A stretch of 56,828 nt of DNA from Methanobacteriota archaeon (GTDB taxonomy: Archaea > Thermoplasmatota > Thermoplasmata > Thermoplasmatales > GCA-001856825), in assembly GCA_017857235.1 (NCBI GenBank), contig JAFMDN010000006.1:1-56828 (forward strand), written 5' to 3'. Of the stretch, positions 48,737 to 56,828 are shown one piece after another (the stretch's first letter is position 1; the number at the start of each line of letters is the position of its first letter). The position numbers and the translations under genes were made by a program. A model generated the notes under the pieces. It had not been told where the DNA came from. It made no database searches and saw only the letters and a program-made list of their open reading frames with translations.

Positions 48737-50791
48737 ATAAGATTTAATTGAATCCATGTTTAAACCGCATTTTGTACATATCTCTCCTTCCATATTGGAA
48801 TTACACAGTGGACATGAACTGTATTTAATATTCTTAACATACTTCTTTAGATTTTCTAATATAATGTCTTGACTTATATTAGATTTAGCTTCACCGTTTA
48901 TTAGTTGAGTTATGTCATGAACTCCTTCTAGAATTAACCTATCCAGCTCTTCCCTTGTTTCTGTTCCAATTAATTTCTTAATAGCAGACCTCAGCTCATT
49001 TATGTGAACCTTTCTAATTTTGAATTCTTTGTCATTGGTTACTTTCAAAGCCTTTGTCGTTTCTTTTATGAAATCAATGTAATTAAATGAGGTTTCATCA
49101 CATTTCGAAAAATCTGCCCATATGTCAATATAGTCGTTGTATTTCAATCCCATTTTCTTTCTTGTGAAATTAACCTTTCTTACGATTTTTTGTATTTCCC
49201 TTGAGCATTCATCGACTACGGTATTCAAATAAAATTCTCCCCCCATGAAGTTCCTCTTAATATAACCATCAGGTAATGTGGGTATTACATCGATCATTTC
49301 TCTAGTAATTTTAATCTCTTGACCATCAATGCCTATGGAATATCCGCCTGAGTTTATTTTCTTCAGTACATCTTGTCCATCTTTTTTACTTAATATAATT
49401 TTGATAGATGAATAATAGGACTTGTAGTATTTACCAAGCTTTTCAGGATTTGGCTGAACTTTGAATTTTAGTCCGTGCCAAACACCTTTTATTACAATAA
49501 GTTCATCTACATTTAACAATGATTTTAATTTACTTGTTTGTGGCATTTTGAAATCGGTGCTTATGATTAAATTTTTGTACCTAACTCCCCTACCATGTGT
49601 TTTGCTTTTTGCTCTTTCCACCTCATTGAAAAGGCTCAAAAATGCTCGCAAATCAAAATCATAATTGATTGAATAATTAGGTAATTTTAATTTAGACCCG
49701 TCAACAAATAATCCATAAAAAAGATCTCTGAAATCATTTGCGGCACTTAGGTGGAAATTTCCTGTCCTCTTACTGCCATTTAGGAATATGCGGTTAAAAA
49801 TTCTGTAGTTATTAATTAGAGTCCTCAATGCTTTAGAGATGTCCCCTTTCAAAATGTATTCAATAACTTCATTTTGAGTCTCACTAAAAAAGCTTTTTGA
49901 TTCAATGTAAAATATCTCGTCACTGCTGTATTTTTTAGGCCTATTTAAAAAAGAAAAGGATCTATAAACTCTTGTGGACAACCTTATCAATTCTGGGTCA
50001 GGAGGCCTTATTTTTATTATTTCAGCCCCAATTTTGTCAAGCTTTTTCAAATTAATATTTTTAGAAAATATGTAAATTTTTTCTGCTTTTGTGATTTCTT
50101 TTGACAATATTATTTTTCCATAGTCATTCAAAAGAAGGAGAGTGTCCTTCATCTTCCCAATTTCAACATTATCATAGTACACCTTGTTTGCTATAACTTT
50201 GTTTACCTCACCTGCACAGTACGGGCATTTAAATTGAGGTGACTGATAATTTATTACTTCCTCACTGAAATCTGAAAAGAAAAGAATTTCCCTAATCTGT
50301 TTGCCTGTTACAATTTCAATAGATTTTGGGTTTACTGTAACTCCTTTTTTCAAAAAATCCTTTATCTTGTCAAAAGATGCCTGATCCATATAAATGGAAA
50401 TATTGGGGAGATCCCATTTTACCCATCTATCTGGAATCCTGACAGTTGATTCAAATGGCAAGATTATCAAAATATTCTGGATCTTCACTATTCTTAAAAT
50501 TATTGATGTCTTGATAAATAATTTAGAGAGTTCATTGCTATTAAAATACATGTTACATTTCGTGCATTTAAATATGTAATCTGTGCGTAGGGTTATCTTG
50601 TTACCAATTAATTCTTGGATCTTCTCCAATATGGTATCTTGATCTATCAAATTATTATCTAGAATTAAAGGGAAATTATAACCCCCATGTGACACTGCTA
50701 TTGAAACATCTCCAAGAATAGCCTTAATTGGTGTTTCTAGGAATCTATTTTTTCCTTCCTGATAGCTCTCTATGTAAATGAGGGTCTTCAC
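48731..50791 (-). CDS. IleRS-like protein lacking the catalytic domain, with zinc sites
   Basis: 686 residues. Residues ~265-600 follow the order of the IleRS anticodon-binding and C-terminal region: compare SREIQKIVRKVNFTRKKMGL here with AREIIRRIQSMRKDLNL in the true IleRS of this window. No HIGH or KMSKS motif exists. The first ~260 residues are not assigned but hold CTKC (76-79) and CPYC (189-192), a likely zinc site; the tail has CPLC...CTKCG. A role in tRNA binding or regulation is plausible. GTG 50791 is the start. It overlaps the Nudix-fusion gene end by 6 bp (convergent). Confidence 0.7.
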   Translation of the reverse strand: MKTLIYIESYQEGKNRFLETPIKAILGDVSIAVSHGGYNFPLILDNNLIDQDTILEKIQELIGNKITLRTDYIFKCTKCNMYFNSNELSKLFIKTSIILRIVKIQNILIILPFESTVRIPDRWVKWDLPNISIYMDQASFDKIKDFLKKGVTVNPKSIEIVTGKQIREILFFSDFSEEVINYQSPQFKCPYCAGEVNKVIANKVYYDNVEIGKMKDTLLLLNDYGKIILSKEITKAEKIYIFSKNINLKKLDKIGAEIIKIRPPDPELIRLSTRVYRSFSFLNRPKKYSSDEIFYIESKSFFSETQNEVIEYILKGDISKALRTLINNYRIFNRIFLNGSKRTGNFHLSAANDFRDLFYGLFVDGSKLKLPNYSINYDFDLRAFLSLFNEVERAKSKTHGRGVRYKNLIISTDFKMPQTSKLKSLLNVDELIVIKGVWHGLKFKVQPNPEKLGKYYKSYYSSIKIILSKKDGQDVLKKINSGGYSIGIDGQEIKITREMIDVIPTLPDGYIKRNFMGGEFYLNTVVDECSREIQKIVRKVNFTRKKMGLKYNDYIDIWADFSKCDETSFNYIDFIKETTKALKVTNDKEFKIRKVHINELRSAIKKLIGTETREELDRLILEGVHDITQLINGEAKSNISQDIILENLKKYVKNIKYSSCPLCNSNMEGEICTKCGLNMDSIKSYL

Positions 50792-50820
50792 ACCATCATA
50801 TTAATTCTTCATAATATACA

Positions 50821-50850
50821 TTTTCCATTTGGAAAATAAAATATATATTC
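50821..50850 (+). promoter_or_regulatory. asnS promoter with a 16-bp palindrome upstream of the TATA box
   Basis: TTTTCCA-TT-TGGAAAA (50821-50836) has perfect 7-bp arms and abuts the TATA-like AAAATATATATTC (50838-50850), ~25 bp before ATG 50866. The message should be leaderless. The palindrome also lies ~30 bp upstream of the divergent IleRS-like gene, so one factor could act on both. Confidence 0.5.
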
Positions 50851-50865
50851 ACTCATTTAGGGCTT

Positions 50866-52161
50866 ATGGATCGGCTTTATATCTCAGATATTTTAAACGA
50901 TAGCTTTATAGACAAGGATGTAACTATAAAAGGATGGGTTTACAGATGGAGAGAATCTGGTCAGTTAGTTTTTGTTATTATCAGAGATTCAACCAATATT
51001 ATTCAGGTTATTTTCGAAAAATCCTCTGTAGACGATAAAACATTTGAAATAGCCAAGAAGCTTACCATTGAAAGTTCAGTAGAAATTTCTGGAAAATTAG
51101 TTAAGCAGGGCAAAGCGCCAACTGGATATGAAATTCAAGCGAGAACGATAAAACTATACCATCTGGCAGAGCCTTTTCCCATTACAAAAGATAAGAGTGA
51201 TGAGTTCCTCTTGGATATTAGGCACCTGTGGCTTAGAAGTAGAGAAATGACTGCCACATTGAAAATTAGGGAAACATTGATGGAGGCCGCGAGAGAATAC
51301 TTCAAGGAAAACTTCTATCATGAAGTCACCCCACCAATGTTCGTTGGTGCGGCTGTTGAGGGTGGATCAACCTTGTTCGAAGTTCCATACTTTGGAGAGA
51401 AGGCTTATTTAACACAAAGTTCACAGTTTTATCTTGAGGCATTCATTTTCTCCTTGGAGAATGTCTATACAATACAGCCTTCTTTCAGGGCAGAGAAATC
51501 TAGGACAAGAAGGCATTTAACAGAATTTACGCATCTTGAAGCCGAAGCTGCATGGGTAGGAAATCAGAAAATGATGGATTTTGAAGAAGAGTTAATAATT
51601 GCAATGACTCAAGCACTTATTGAAAGGAGAAAAGAAGAATTGAATATTCTAAAGAGAGACATAAAGATTTTAAAAAATATAGAAAAACCATTCTATAGAT
51701 ATCCTTATGAAAAGATAATAGAAATTGGAAGAAGCAAAGGAATGCCACTGGAAGACATAGTGGATCTCGGAGAAAAGGAAGAGAGGGAGATAACAGCAGA
51801 TTTTGATAAACCTATCTTCGTTTACAATTATCCCAAGGTATTGAAGCCCTTCTACCATAGACCAGATCCAGAAGACCCTAACCATGTGCTCTGTCATGAT
51901 ATGCTAGCACCTGAAGGATACGGAGAAGTAATCGGAGGCGGAGAGAGAATCTGGAGCAAAGATGAATTAATCAACAGAATCTTAGAAGAAGGTCTTAATC
52001 CTGAAGATTACGAATGGTATATTGATTTGAGGAAGTACGGAAGCGTCCCCCATTCTGGTTTCGGATTAGGTGTTGATAGAACAGTAACATGGCTTGCCGG
52101 TTTGGATCATATTAAAAATGCAGTACCATTCCCAAGGACTATAAGAAGACTCAAACCCTAG
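50866..52161 (+). CDS. asnS: Asparaginyl-tRNA synthetase
   Basis: 431 residues, class IIb. The OB-fold begins DVTIKGWVYRWRESG. The AsnRS signature is SFRAEKSRTRRHLTEF (motif 2), with EGGSTLFEVPYFG, YLTQSSQFYLEA and the C-terminal YIDLRKYGSVPHSGFGLGVD (motif 3). These features separate it from AspRS. Its presence means Asn-tRNA is made directly, leaving GatDE for Gln-tRNA. Confidence 0.94.
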   Translation: MDRLYISDILNDSFIDKDVTIKGWVYRWRESGQLVFVIIRDSTNIIQVIFEKSSVDDKTFEIAKKLTIESSVEISGKLVKQGKAPTGYEIQARTIKLYHLAEPFPITKDKSDEFLLDIRHLWLRSREMTATLKIRETLMEAAREYFKENFYHEVTPPMFVGAAVEGGSTLFEVPYFGEKAYLTQSSQFYLEAFIFSLENVYTIQPSFRAEKSRTRRHLTEFTHLEAEAAWVGNQKMMDFEEELIIAMTQALIERRKEELNILKRDIKILKNIEKPFYRYPYEKIIEIGRSKGMPLEDIVDLGEKEEREITADFDKPIFVYNYPKVLKPFYHRPDPEDPNHVLCHDMLAPEGYGEVIGGGERIWSKDELINRILEEGLNPEDYEWYIDLRKYGSVPHSGFGLGVDRTVTWLAGLDHIKNAVPFPRTIRRLKP

Positions 52162-52170
52162 GGGATTACG

Positions 52171-52428
52171 ATGGATAACAAAAGATGCGCTTTCGCTGAT
52201 TTTAAAAATATTTGCCATTACAAATATAAAGGGTATAGATGTATCTACGAAGATTGTGACGTATATGGAAAATACATGGTAAGACAAAATGAGTGTGTTT
52301 ACCTTAGGGATGAGAGATGTATAAAATTGAATATACTTGGTTGCATTGGAAAAGACAAGTGCATATACTTTACTGAATTCTTGAATGACCCCAGCAATTT
52401 TAATGCGGAAAGGAAAGAACAGAAATAA
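52171..52428 (+). CDS. Cys-rich small protein
   Basis: 85 residues with eight Cys (6, 15, 24, 29, 42, 50, 58, 64), many Tyr and basic residues, and no hydrophobic helix. The spacing is not a standard zinc ribbon or ferredoxin pattern; it could bind zinc or an iron-sulfur cluster. It starts 9 bp after asnS and precedes NMD3, so it may have a translation-related role. Unrecognised. Confidence 0.6.
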   Translation: MDNKRCAFADFKNICHYKYKGYRCIYEDCDVYGKYMVRQNECVYLRDERCIKLNILGCIGKDKCIYFTEFLNDPSNFNAERKEQK

Positions 52429-52467
52429 AATGCTTAGAATTTTATTCTAGTTTTTAATTAAGTTTTT

Positions 52468-53442
52468 ACGAAATGCATAATTTGTGGAAAGGAGACTAAA
52501 AATAAGGAGGTAATCTGTGAGGAATGCCGTTCAAAGTCCCCGAATACAAATGAGTTAAGGGTAGAGGATTTTAAAATTAAAAGGTGTAAGTACTGCGGAA
52601 GAGTATTTACCGACAGATGGTCAGATAGAGATATACAGGAAGAAGAATTGATTGACATTTATCTAAAAAGACATTTTGGAAACGGTGATATAGACTATGA
52701 ATCATCAGGAGACTATTTTAACAGAAAAGTCAAATATGAATTCAGGCACTCTAACGGGCAAATAAGTAAAGGTGAGTTTTTCATAAAAACCTCTTATCAC
52801 AGCTGCCCTAGTTGTTCCAAAAAGAGGGGAAATTATTTCGAAGCCATAATTCAATTGAGGGGAACACATGAAAAATTTATTGAAATTATTGACTTTGTTA
52901 AGGATACTATTGATTCCCAAAAGAATCCTGAAATATTCATAACCAAAGTAGAAAAGAAAAAAGAAGGTTATGACTTATACATTTCCAATAAAGAATATGC
53001 TAAAAATATGAGCAAAAGGATAATTGATAAATATGGAGGCACCATTATCGAAAGCAATAGTCTTGTTGGCAGGAAAGAGGGGAGAGATCTTTATAGATTT
53101 ACCTACGCGGTGCGGATTCCTGAATTTTCATATCTAGACTTGATAAAATTTAATGGTAGGAATTGGGTAGTTTCAGGGATTCATGGCAACGACATTTCAT
53201 TGATAGAATTGGGTACTAACAATTTAAGGCATTTTAAATTAAACGATGTTGAAGATTCAAAAATACTACTAAGGAAGGAAGATTATAAAAAGGCAGAAGT
53301 TTTATATACGCAAGGAGAAACAACTTACATTATAAATCCTTTCAATTATAAAGAAGTGGCAATAAAAAAGATTGATAATGTAGAATCAATTTTGGTTGGA
53401 AACTTGAATGGTGAGATCGTTATCATTCCATTTTTGCAATAG
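52468..53442 (+). CDS. NMD3-like ribosome export/maturation protein, apparent ACG start
   Basis: The frame reads T/M-K-CIICGKETKNKEVICEECRS at its beginning: the N-terminal zinc fingers of NMD3, with a second pair CKYCGR (~residue 35) and CPSC later. A stop lies at 52459-52461, and no ATG, GTG or TTG occurs between it and the first Cys codon; ACG at 52468 sits exactly where the family has its Met. The first standard start, TTG 52648, would lose the first four-Cys zinc finger and CKYC. The product is ~324 residues. Archaeal NMD3 is thought to act in 50S maturation. It overlaps ileS (convergent) by 20 bp. Confidence 0.8.
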   Translation, partial: TKCIICGKETKNKEVICEECRSKSPNTNELRVEDFKIKRCKYCGRVFTDRWSDRDIQEEELIDIYLKRHFGNGDIDYESSGDYFNRKVKYEFRHSNGQISKGEFFIKTSYHSCPSCSKKRGNYFEAIIQLRGTHEKFIEIIDFVKDTIDSQKNPEIFITKVEKKKEGYDLYISNKEYAKNMSKRIIDKYGGTIIESNSLVGRKEGRDLYRFTYAVRIPEFSYLDLIKFNGRNWVVSGIHGNDISLIELGTNNLRHFKLNDVEDSKILLRKEDYKKAEVLYTQGETTYIINPFNYKEVAIKKIDNVESILVGNLNGEIVIIPFLQ

Positions 53443-56400
53443 TTATTTTAAGCTTTAATTCATCTATTTCCCATTCCTTCGTATAACCTTTCAAGTTATC
53501 CTTAAATTTGGATAGGGTTGATTCTTCTATGGAATTCTTATAGTTTTTATATGCTTCAAGCAAGTCTTTGTCACCTTGTATATCTAGAAATATTTTATCT
53601 GTGTAATCAAGGTTCAAATCTTTTCTCATGCTTTGAATTCTTCTTATGATTTCTCTTGCTAATCCCTCAAGATATAGGTCCCTATCAAATTCAGAAGATA
53701 TGAAAATCGGTATGTTGAGCGATAAATCGGAAATATATCCTTCCTTAACATTCTCTTCCACAATTGCATCAGACTTTGTCACTGTCTTATCTAGTATGAC
53801 TGCTTCACCTTTCCGATCAAGTTCTGCCTGCATTTCAGGATCTAATATTTCTCTTTCAGCTTCCTGGAGATCCTTACCGAATATCTTTCCTACTTTCTTC
53901 CTATCAAGTTTGTAAGTTCTTTCCTTATATTTGGCAGGATCTTCGACTTTCACTTCCTTGGCATTTAATTCCTTTAGAAGTAAATCCTTGTACTTATTAA
54001 CTAAAGGTTCTAGGGATTTGTCTCCCACTACAACCTCTCTAACTGGCCTTCTTAAAGATATTCCATTTAATTGCCTTATGCGCCTTGATATTTCTACTAT
54101 GTTTCTTACATCTTGCATTTCTTTTACCAAAATTTCATCATATTTTTCTTCTCCTGGCTCTGGCAACAGATCCATGTGAACACTGTACTTACCGGTTAAT
54201 TTCTTATATAGGTATTCTGAGAAATATGGGGCAAAAGGTGCAAGCATTTTTGAAATTACTTCCAGTGTTCTATAAGCAACAAAATATGCGGACCTCTTGT
54301 CTTCATCCACTGTCTCCTTCCAGAATCTATCCCTGCTGAGTCTCAAATACCATTGAGAAAATTCATCAACCAATTTCTCGATTTCCTCCAATCCTCTGTG
54401 TGGTTCGTAATTATCCATGTACTTTATGTAATTGATTAAAGCTTGATTAGTCCTCGATTCCATCCACCTATCGAGATAATTAATTATCTTTTCCTCCTTA
54501 GGTACCCACTTATCCAAATTTGCATTTGTGGATATTAAGACGTACGAGTTGTATAAAGTCCCCAAAAGTTTTCTCGAATATTCCTGTGCTATTTCATTAG
54601 AGAACCTTTTCGGTTTCCACGGAGGTCCCTGGAAAAAGAATAACCTTAAGGAATCAGCACCTATTTGATCCATAATTACCTTTGGGTCTACAACGTCACC
54701 TTTTGACTTACTCATTTTTTCTCCTTTAGAATTTAAAATGAATTCCATGACTACAACGTTTTTAAATGATATATTTTCGAATAGCAGTGATGAAATAACA
54801 TGAAGGCTGTAAAACCATCCTCTGGTTTGGTCTATGGCCTCGCTTATGAAATCAATTGGGTAGTTTTCCTTGAATAAATCCTGACCCTCAAATGGATAGT
54901 GGTATTGAGCATAAAATGCTGATCCTGAGTCAAACCATGTATCTATGGGGTAAGGTTCACGTTTCATAAATTCACCACATTTATCACATTTTACTTTTAT
55001 ATTGTCAACATAAGGCTTGTGAAGTTCAAAATTGGGCGGAATCTCAATTGCCCTATCCAGCAGTTCCTTCTTGCTCCCTGGAATAAAAATATGGCCATTT
55101 TGGCAGGTCCATACGGGTAGGGGGGTGCCCCAGAACCTGTTCCTAGATAATGCCCAATCTTTTCCCTCCTCTAGAAAATTTCCAAATCTCCCGTCTCTTA
55201 TGTACTCCGGCTTCCAGTTGATTTTTTTATTTAGATTAACTATTAGATCCTTCTTCTTCGAAACACCTATATACCATGACTCCACTGGATAATATATTAA
55301 TTTGGTTCCGCACCTCCAGCAGTGTGGATAAGAGTGGACAATCTTTTCCCTTTTGAATAGCTTACCCTCTTTCTTTAAAAATTCTATTATTTTCTCATTG
55401 GCTTCATTTACATCCATACCCTTCCACGGAGATTCTAAATTTATTTTTCCATCCTCTGCTACAGTTACATATAGCTCACCGTTTTCCTTCTTCAATATAT
55501 TATAGTCGTCAGAACCGAAGGCCGGAGCAATGTGCACTATACCTGATCCATCTTCCTTTGAAACAAAATCCGCTGTAACTACATATAAGCCCTTTTTAAT
55601 TTTAAGATAAGGAAGGAGCTGCTCATATTCCCAATTCCTAAATTCTGAACCCTTCTTCTTATCTAGAACTTCGTATTCTTTACCCTTTAATATGGCAGGG
55701 GCCCTTTCTTCCAGTAACCAAAACTTCTTCCCTTCCAAATTAATCAAAACGTAATCAAATTGTGGATTTACAGCTAGGAAAGTATTTGCAGGCAAGGTCC
55801 ATGGGGTTGTTGTCCATACTAGAAAATACTCTTCCTTATCCTTCAATTTGAATAACACATAAATTGAATAATCTTCAATATCCTTGTAACCCTGGGCTAC
55901 TTCATGTGCGCTTAAAGTTGTCCCACATCTTGGACAATAAGGAGAAATCCTAAAATCCTTAAAAAGAAGACCATTTTCATACAATTTCTTCAACGCCCAC
56001 CATTCCGACTCAATATATTCATCATTCATGGTAACATAAGCATGTTCATAATCGACCCAAAAACCCAATCTCTTGGATACACTTTCCCATTCCTTTACAT
56101 ACTTGAATACACTTTCCTTGCAAAGTTTATTAAATTTTTCCACTCCAAATTCTTCAATTTCTTTTTTGGATTTTATTCCAAGTGTTTTTTCCACTTCAAT
56201 TTCTACGGGGAGGCCATGGCAATCCCAGCCTGCCCTCCTTGGGAATATATAATAACCTCTCATACTTTTGTATCTTAAAACCAGATCCTTGATGGCCCTG
56301 GTTTCAGCATGACCTATATGGGGTGGCCCGTTGGCTGTAGGAGGGCCTTCAAGAAAGGAAAATTTTTGATTTCCTTTATTTTTGTCCAAAACCTTATGCA

Positions 56401-56503
56401 ACATGTCTTCGCTATTCCAGAATTTCTCTATCTCCCTCTCAATACTAAGTTGGTCATATTTCTGTGGAACCTGTTCAAGCATCATTTGTGATAATGTGCT
56501 CAT
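53423..56503 (-). CDS. ileS: Isoleucyl-tRNA synthetase
   Basis: 1026 residues, class I. The HIGH motif is in GPPHIGHAETRA and KMSKS in GEKMSKSKGDVV. The editing domain has VWTTTPWTLPANT, GSGIVHIAPAFGSDD follows, zinc-type Cys occur in HCWRCG and CDKCGE, and an anticodon-binding and long C-terminal region complete it. TATA-like AATATATGAT ~25 bp upstream suggests a leaderless mRNA. It is the last gene in the window. Confidence 0.97.
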   Translation of the reverse strand: MSTLSQMMLEQVPQKYDQLSIEREIEKFWNSEDMLHKVLDKNKGNQKFSFLEGPPTANGPPHIGHAETRAIKDLVLRYKSMRGYYIFPRRAGWDCHGLPVEIEVEKTLGIKSKKEIEEFGVEKFNKLCKESVFKYVKEWESVSKRLGFWVDYEHAYVTMNDEYIESEWWALKKLYENGLLFKDFRISPYCPRCGTTLSAHEVAQGYKDIEDYSIYVLFKLKDKEEYFLVWTTTPWTLPANTFLAVNPQFDYVLINLEGKKFWLLEERAPAILKGKEYEVLDKKKGSEFRNWEYEQLLPYLKIKKGLYVVTADFVSKEDGSGIVHIAPAFGSDDYNILKKENGELYVTVAEDGKINLESPWKGMDVNEANEKIIEFLKKEGKLFKREKIVHSYPHCWRCGTKLIYYPVESWYIGVSKKKDLIVNLNKKINWKPEYIRDGRFGNFLEEGKDWALSRNRFWGTPLPVWTCQNGHIFIPGSKKELLDRAIEIPPNFELHKPYVDNIKVKCDKCGEFMKREPYPIDTWFDSGSAFYAQYHYPFEGQDLFKENYPIDFISEAIDQTRGWFYSLHVISSLLFENISFKNVVVMEFILNSKGEKMSKSKGDVVDPKVIMDQIGADSLRLFFFQGPPWKPKRFSNEIAQEYSRKLLGTLYNSYVLISTNANLDKWVPKEEKIINYLDRWMESRTNQALINYIKYMDNYEPHRGLEEIEKLVDEFSQWYLRLSRDRFWKETVDEDKRSAYFVAYRTLEVISKMLAPFAPYFSEYLYKKLTGKYSVHMDLLPEPGEEKYDEILVKEMQDVRNIVEISRRIRQLNGISLRRPVREVVVGDKSLEPLVNKYKDLLLKELNAKEVKVEDPAKYKERTYKLDRKKVGKIFGKDLQEAEREILDPEMQAELDRKGEAVILDKTVTKSDAIVEENVKEGYISDLSLNIPIFISSEFDRDLYLEGLAREIIRRIQSMRKDLNLDYTDKIFLDIQGDKDLLEAYKNYKNSIEESTLSKFKDNLKGYTKEWEIDELKLKITIAKME

Positions 56504-56828
56504 TAAAATTTTTTATCATATATTAACAGATTAATTAGTGCGATTCTAGAGTCTTTGCCCTTAATCTTCGATTTTTCTATATATTACTCTTATAATTTTG
56601 TTTGAATACCCTTCGCTTTTCTGCCATTAAAATCAATAGTGCCCACATATTTGTGGAAAAGTTAAGGATGCCTCTTATCAAAGTTCCTCATTTTATCATC
56701 TTTGCATACAATAAATCAAGGGATTGTACTTAAGCTGAATTTAAAATTTTCTTAAATGATTTATAAGCATGTAATTTTCTTGCTGATTCTTAAACCGGGA
56801 ATAAATCTATAATCTTTATTCTTCTCAT
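56504..56828. other. Gene-free stretch upstream of ileS
   Basis: About 325 AT-rich bp. It holds the ileS promoter at its left end. No frame longer than about 12 codons with a plausible start was noted at the right edge, and no tRNA or clear hairpin was found. Confidence 0.5.

Noticed and set aside
50866-52161. Assignment of this synthetase as AspRS
   Set aside because: The motif 2 block with RAEKSRTRRHLTEF and motif 3 YGSVPHSGFGLG follow AsnRS of archaea rather than AspRS.

Overview
The window is a chromosomal segment of a euryarchaeon of the order Thermoplasmatales or a close relative. The evidence is a VAT-type Cdc48 ATPase, FtsZ, archaeal GatDE, Hel308, RadA, the small subunit of DNA polymerase D, NMD3, a zinc-containing ferredoxin, a 16S rRNA gene with no 23S or 5S gene beside it, and many apparently leaderless genes whose TATA-like box lies about 25 bp before the start codon. 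Most of the window is AT-rich. The first ~1.1 kb is visibly richer in G+C (30 of 60 bases in 541-600) and encodes a tyrosine recombinase that runs antisense into an intron-containing tRNA-Trp gene, so the left edge looks like the border of an integrated element. No species name is supported.

Layout. 1-1.3 kb: element border, integrase, tRNA-Trp whose intron is a box C/D methylation guide. 1.6-6.5 kb: PRC-barrel protein, VAT, divergent ftsZ, sugar nucleotidyltransferase. 6.4-12 kb (minus strand): DUF131 membrane protein, zinc-ribbon membrane protein, coiled-coil protein, serine hydroxymethyltransferase, MFS transporter, LOG-like protein, PAC2 protein. 12.2-21.7 kb: polytopic His-containing membrane protein, rpoL, NMN adenylyltransferase, gatD-gatE-serS-hel308, endonuclease IV. 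21.7-31.2 kb: two-subunit 2-oxoacid:ferredoxin oxidoreductase, a stand-alone AsnC ligand domain, small membrane proteins, GMP synthase ATPase subunit, PIN-ATPase-KH protein, a surface protein, a double winged-helix regulator, Elp3. 31.2-37.8 kb: ferredoxin, the aIF1A-RIO1-Dim2 set, DUF99, polB-pcm, radA, archaeal GAPDH.

37.9-39.6 kb holds the 16S rRNA gene on the minus strand, with a processing stem and a leader containing a nested hairpin with a kink-turn (box C/D-like) core. 39.7-46 kb is a bioenergetic cluster: tatA (58 aa), a crotonase-like protein, a cupredoxin with a CuA-like Cys pair, a Tat-dependent Rieske protein, cytochrome b, a polytopic membrane protein and tatC. 46.2-48.7 kb holds pyrF and a two-gene aconitase-X unit whose small subunit is fused to a Nudix domain. 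48.7-56.5 kb is translation-related: a catalytically dead IleRS-like protein, AsnRS, a Cys-rich protein, NMD3 with an apparent ACG start, and the true IleRS.

The most interesting items are the aconitase-X small subunit/Nudix fusion, the IleRS-like protein without a catalytic domain, the CuA-like cupredoxin lacking the expected His beside a cytochrome b with PPWF in place of PEWY, the kink-turn in the pre-16S leader, and the tRNA-Trp intron guide overlapped by an integrase gene. No CRISPR array, insertion sequence or obvious defence system was seen.
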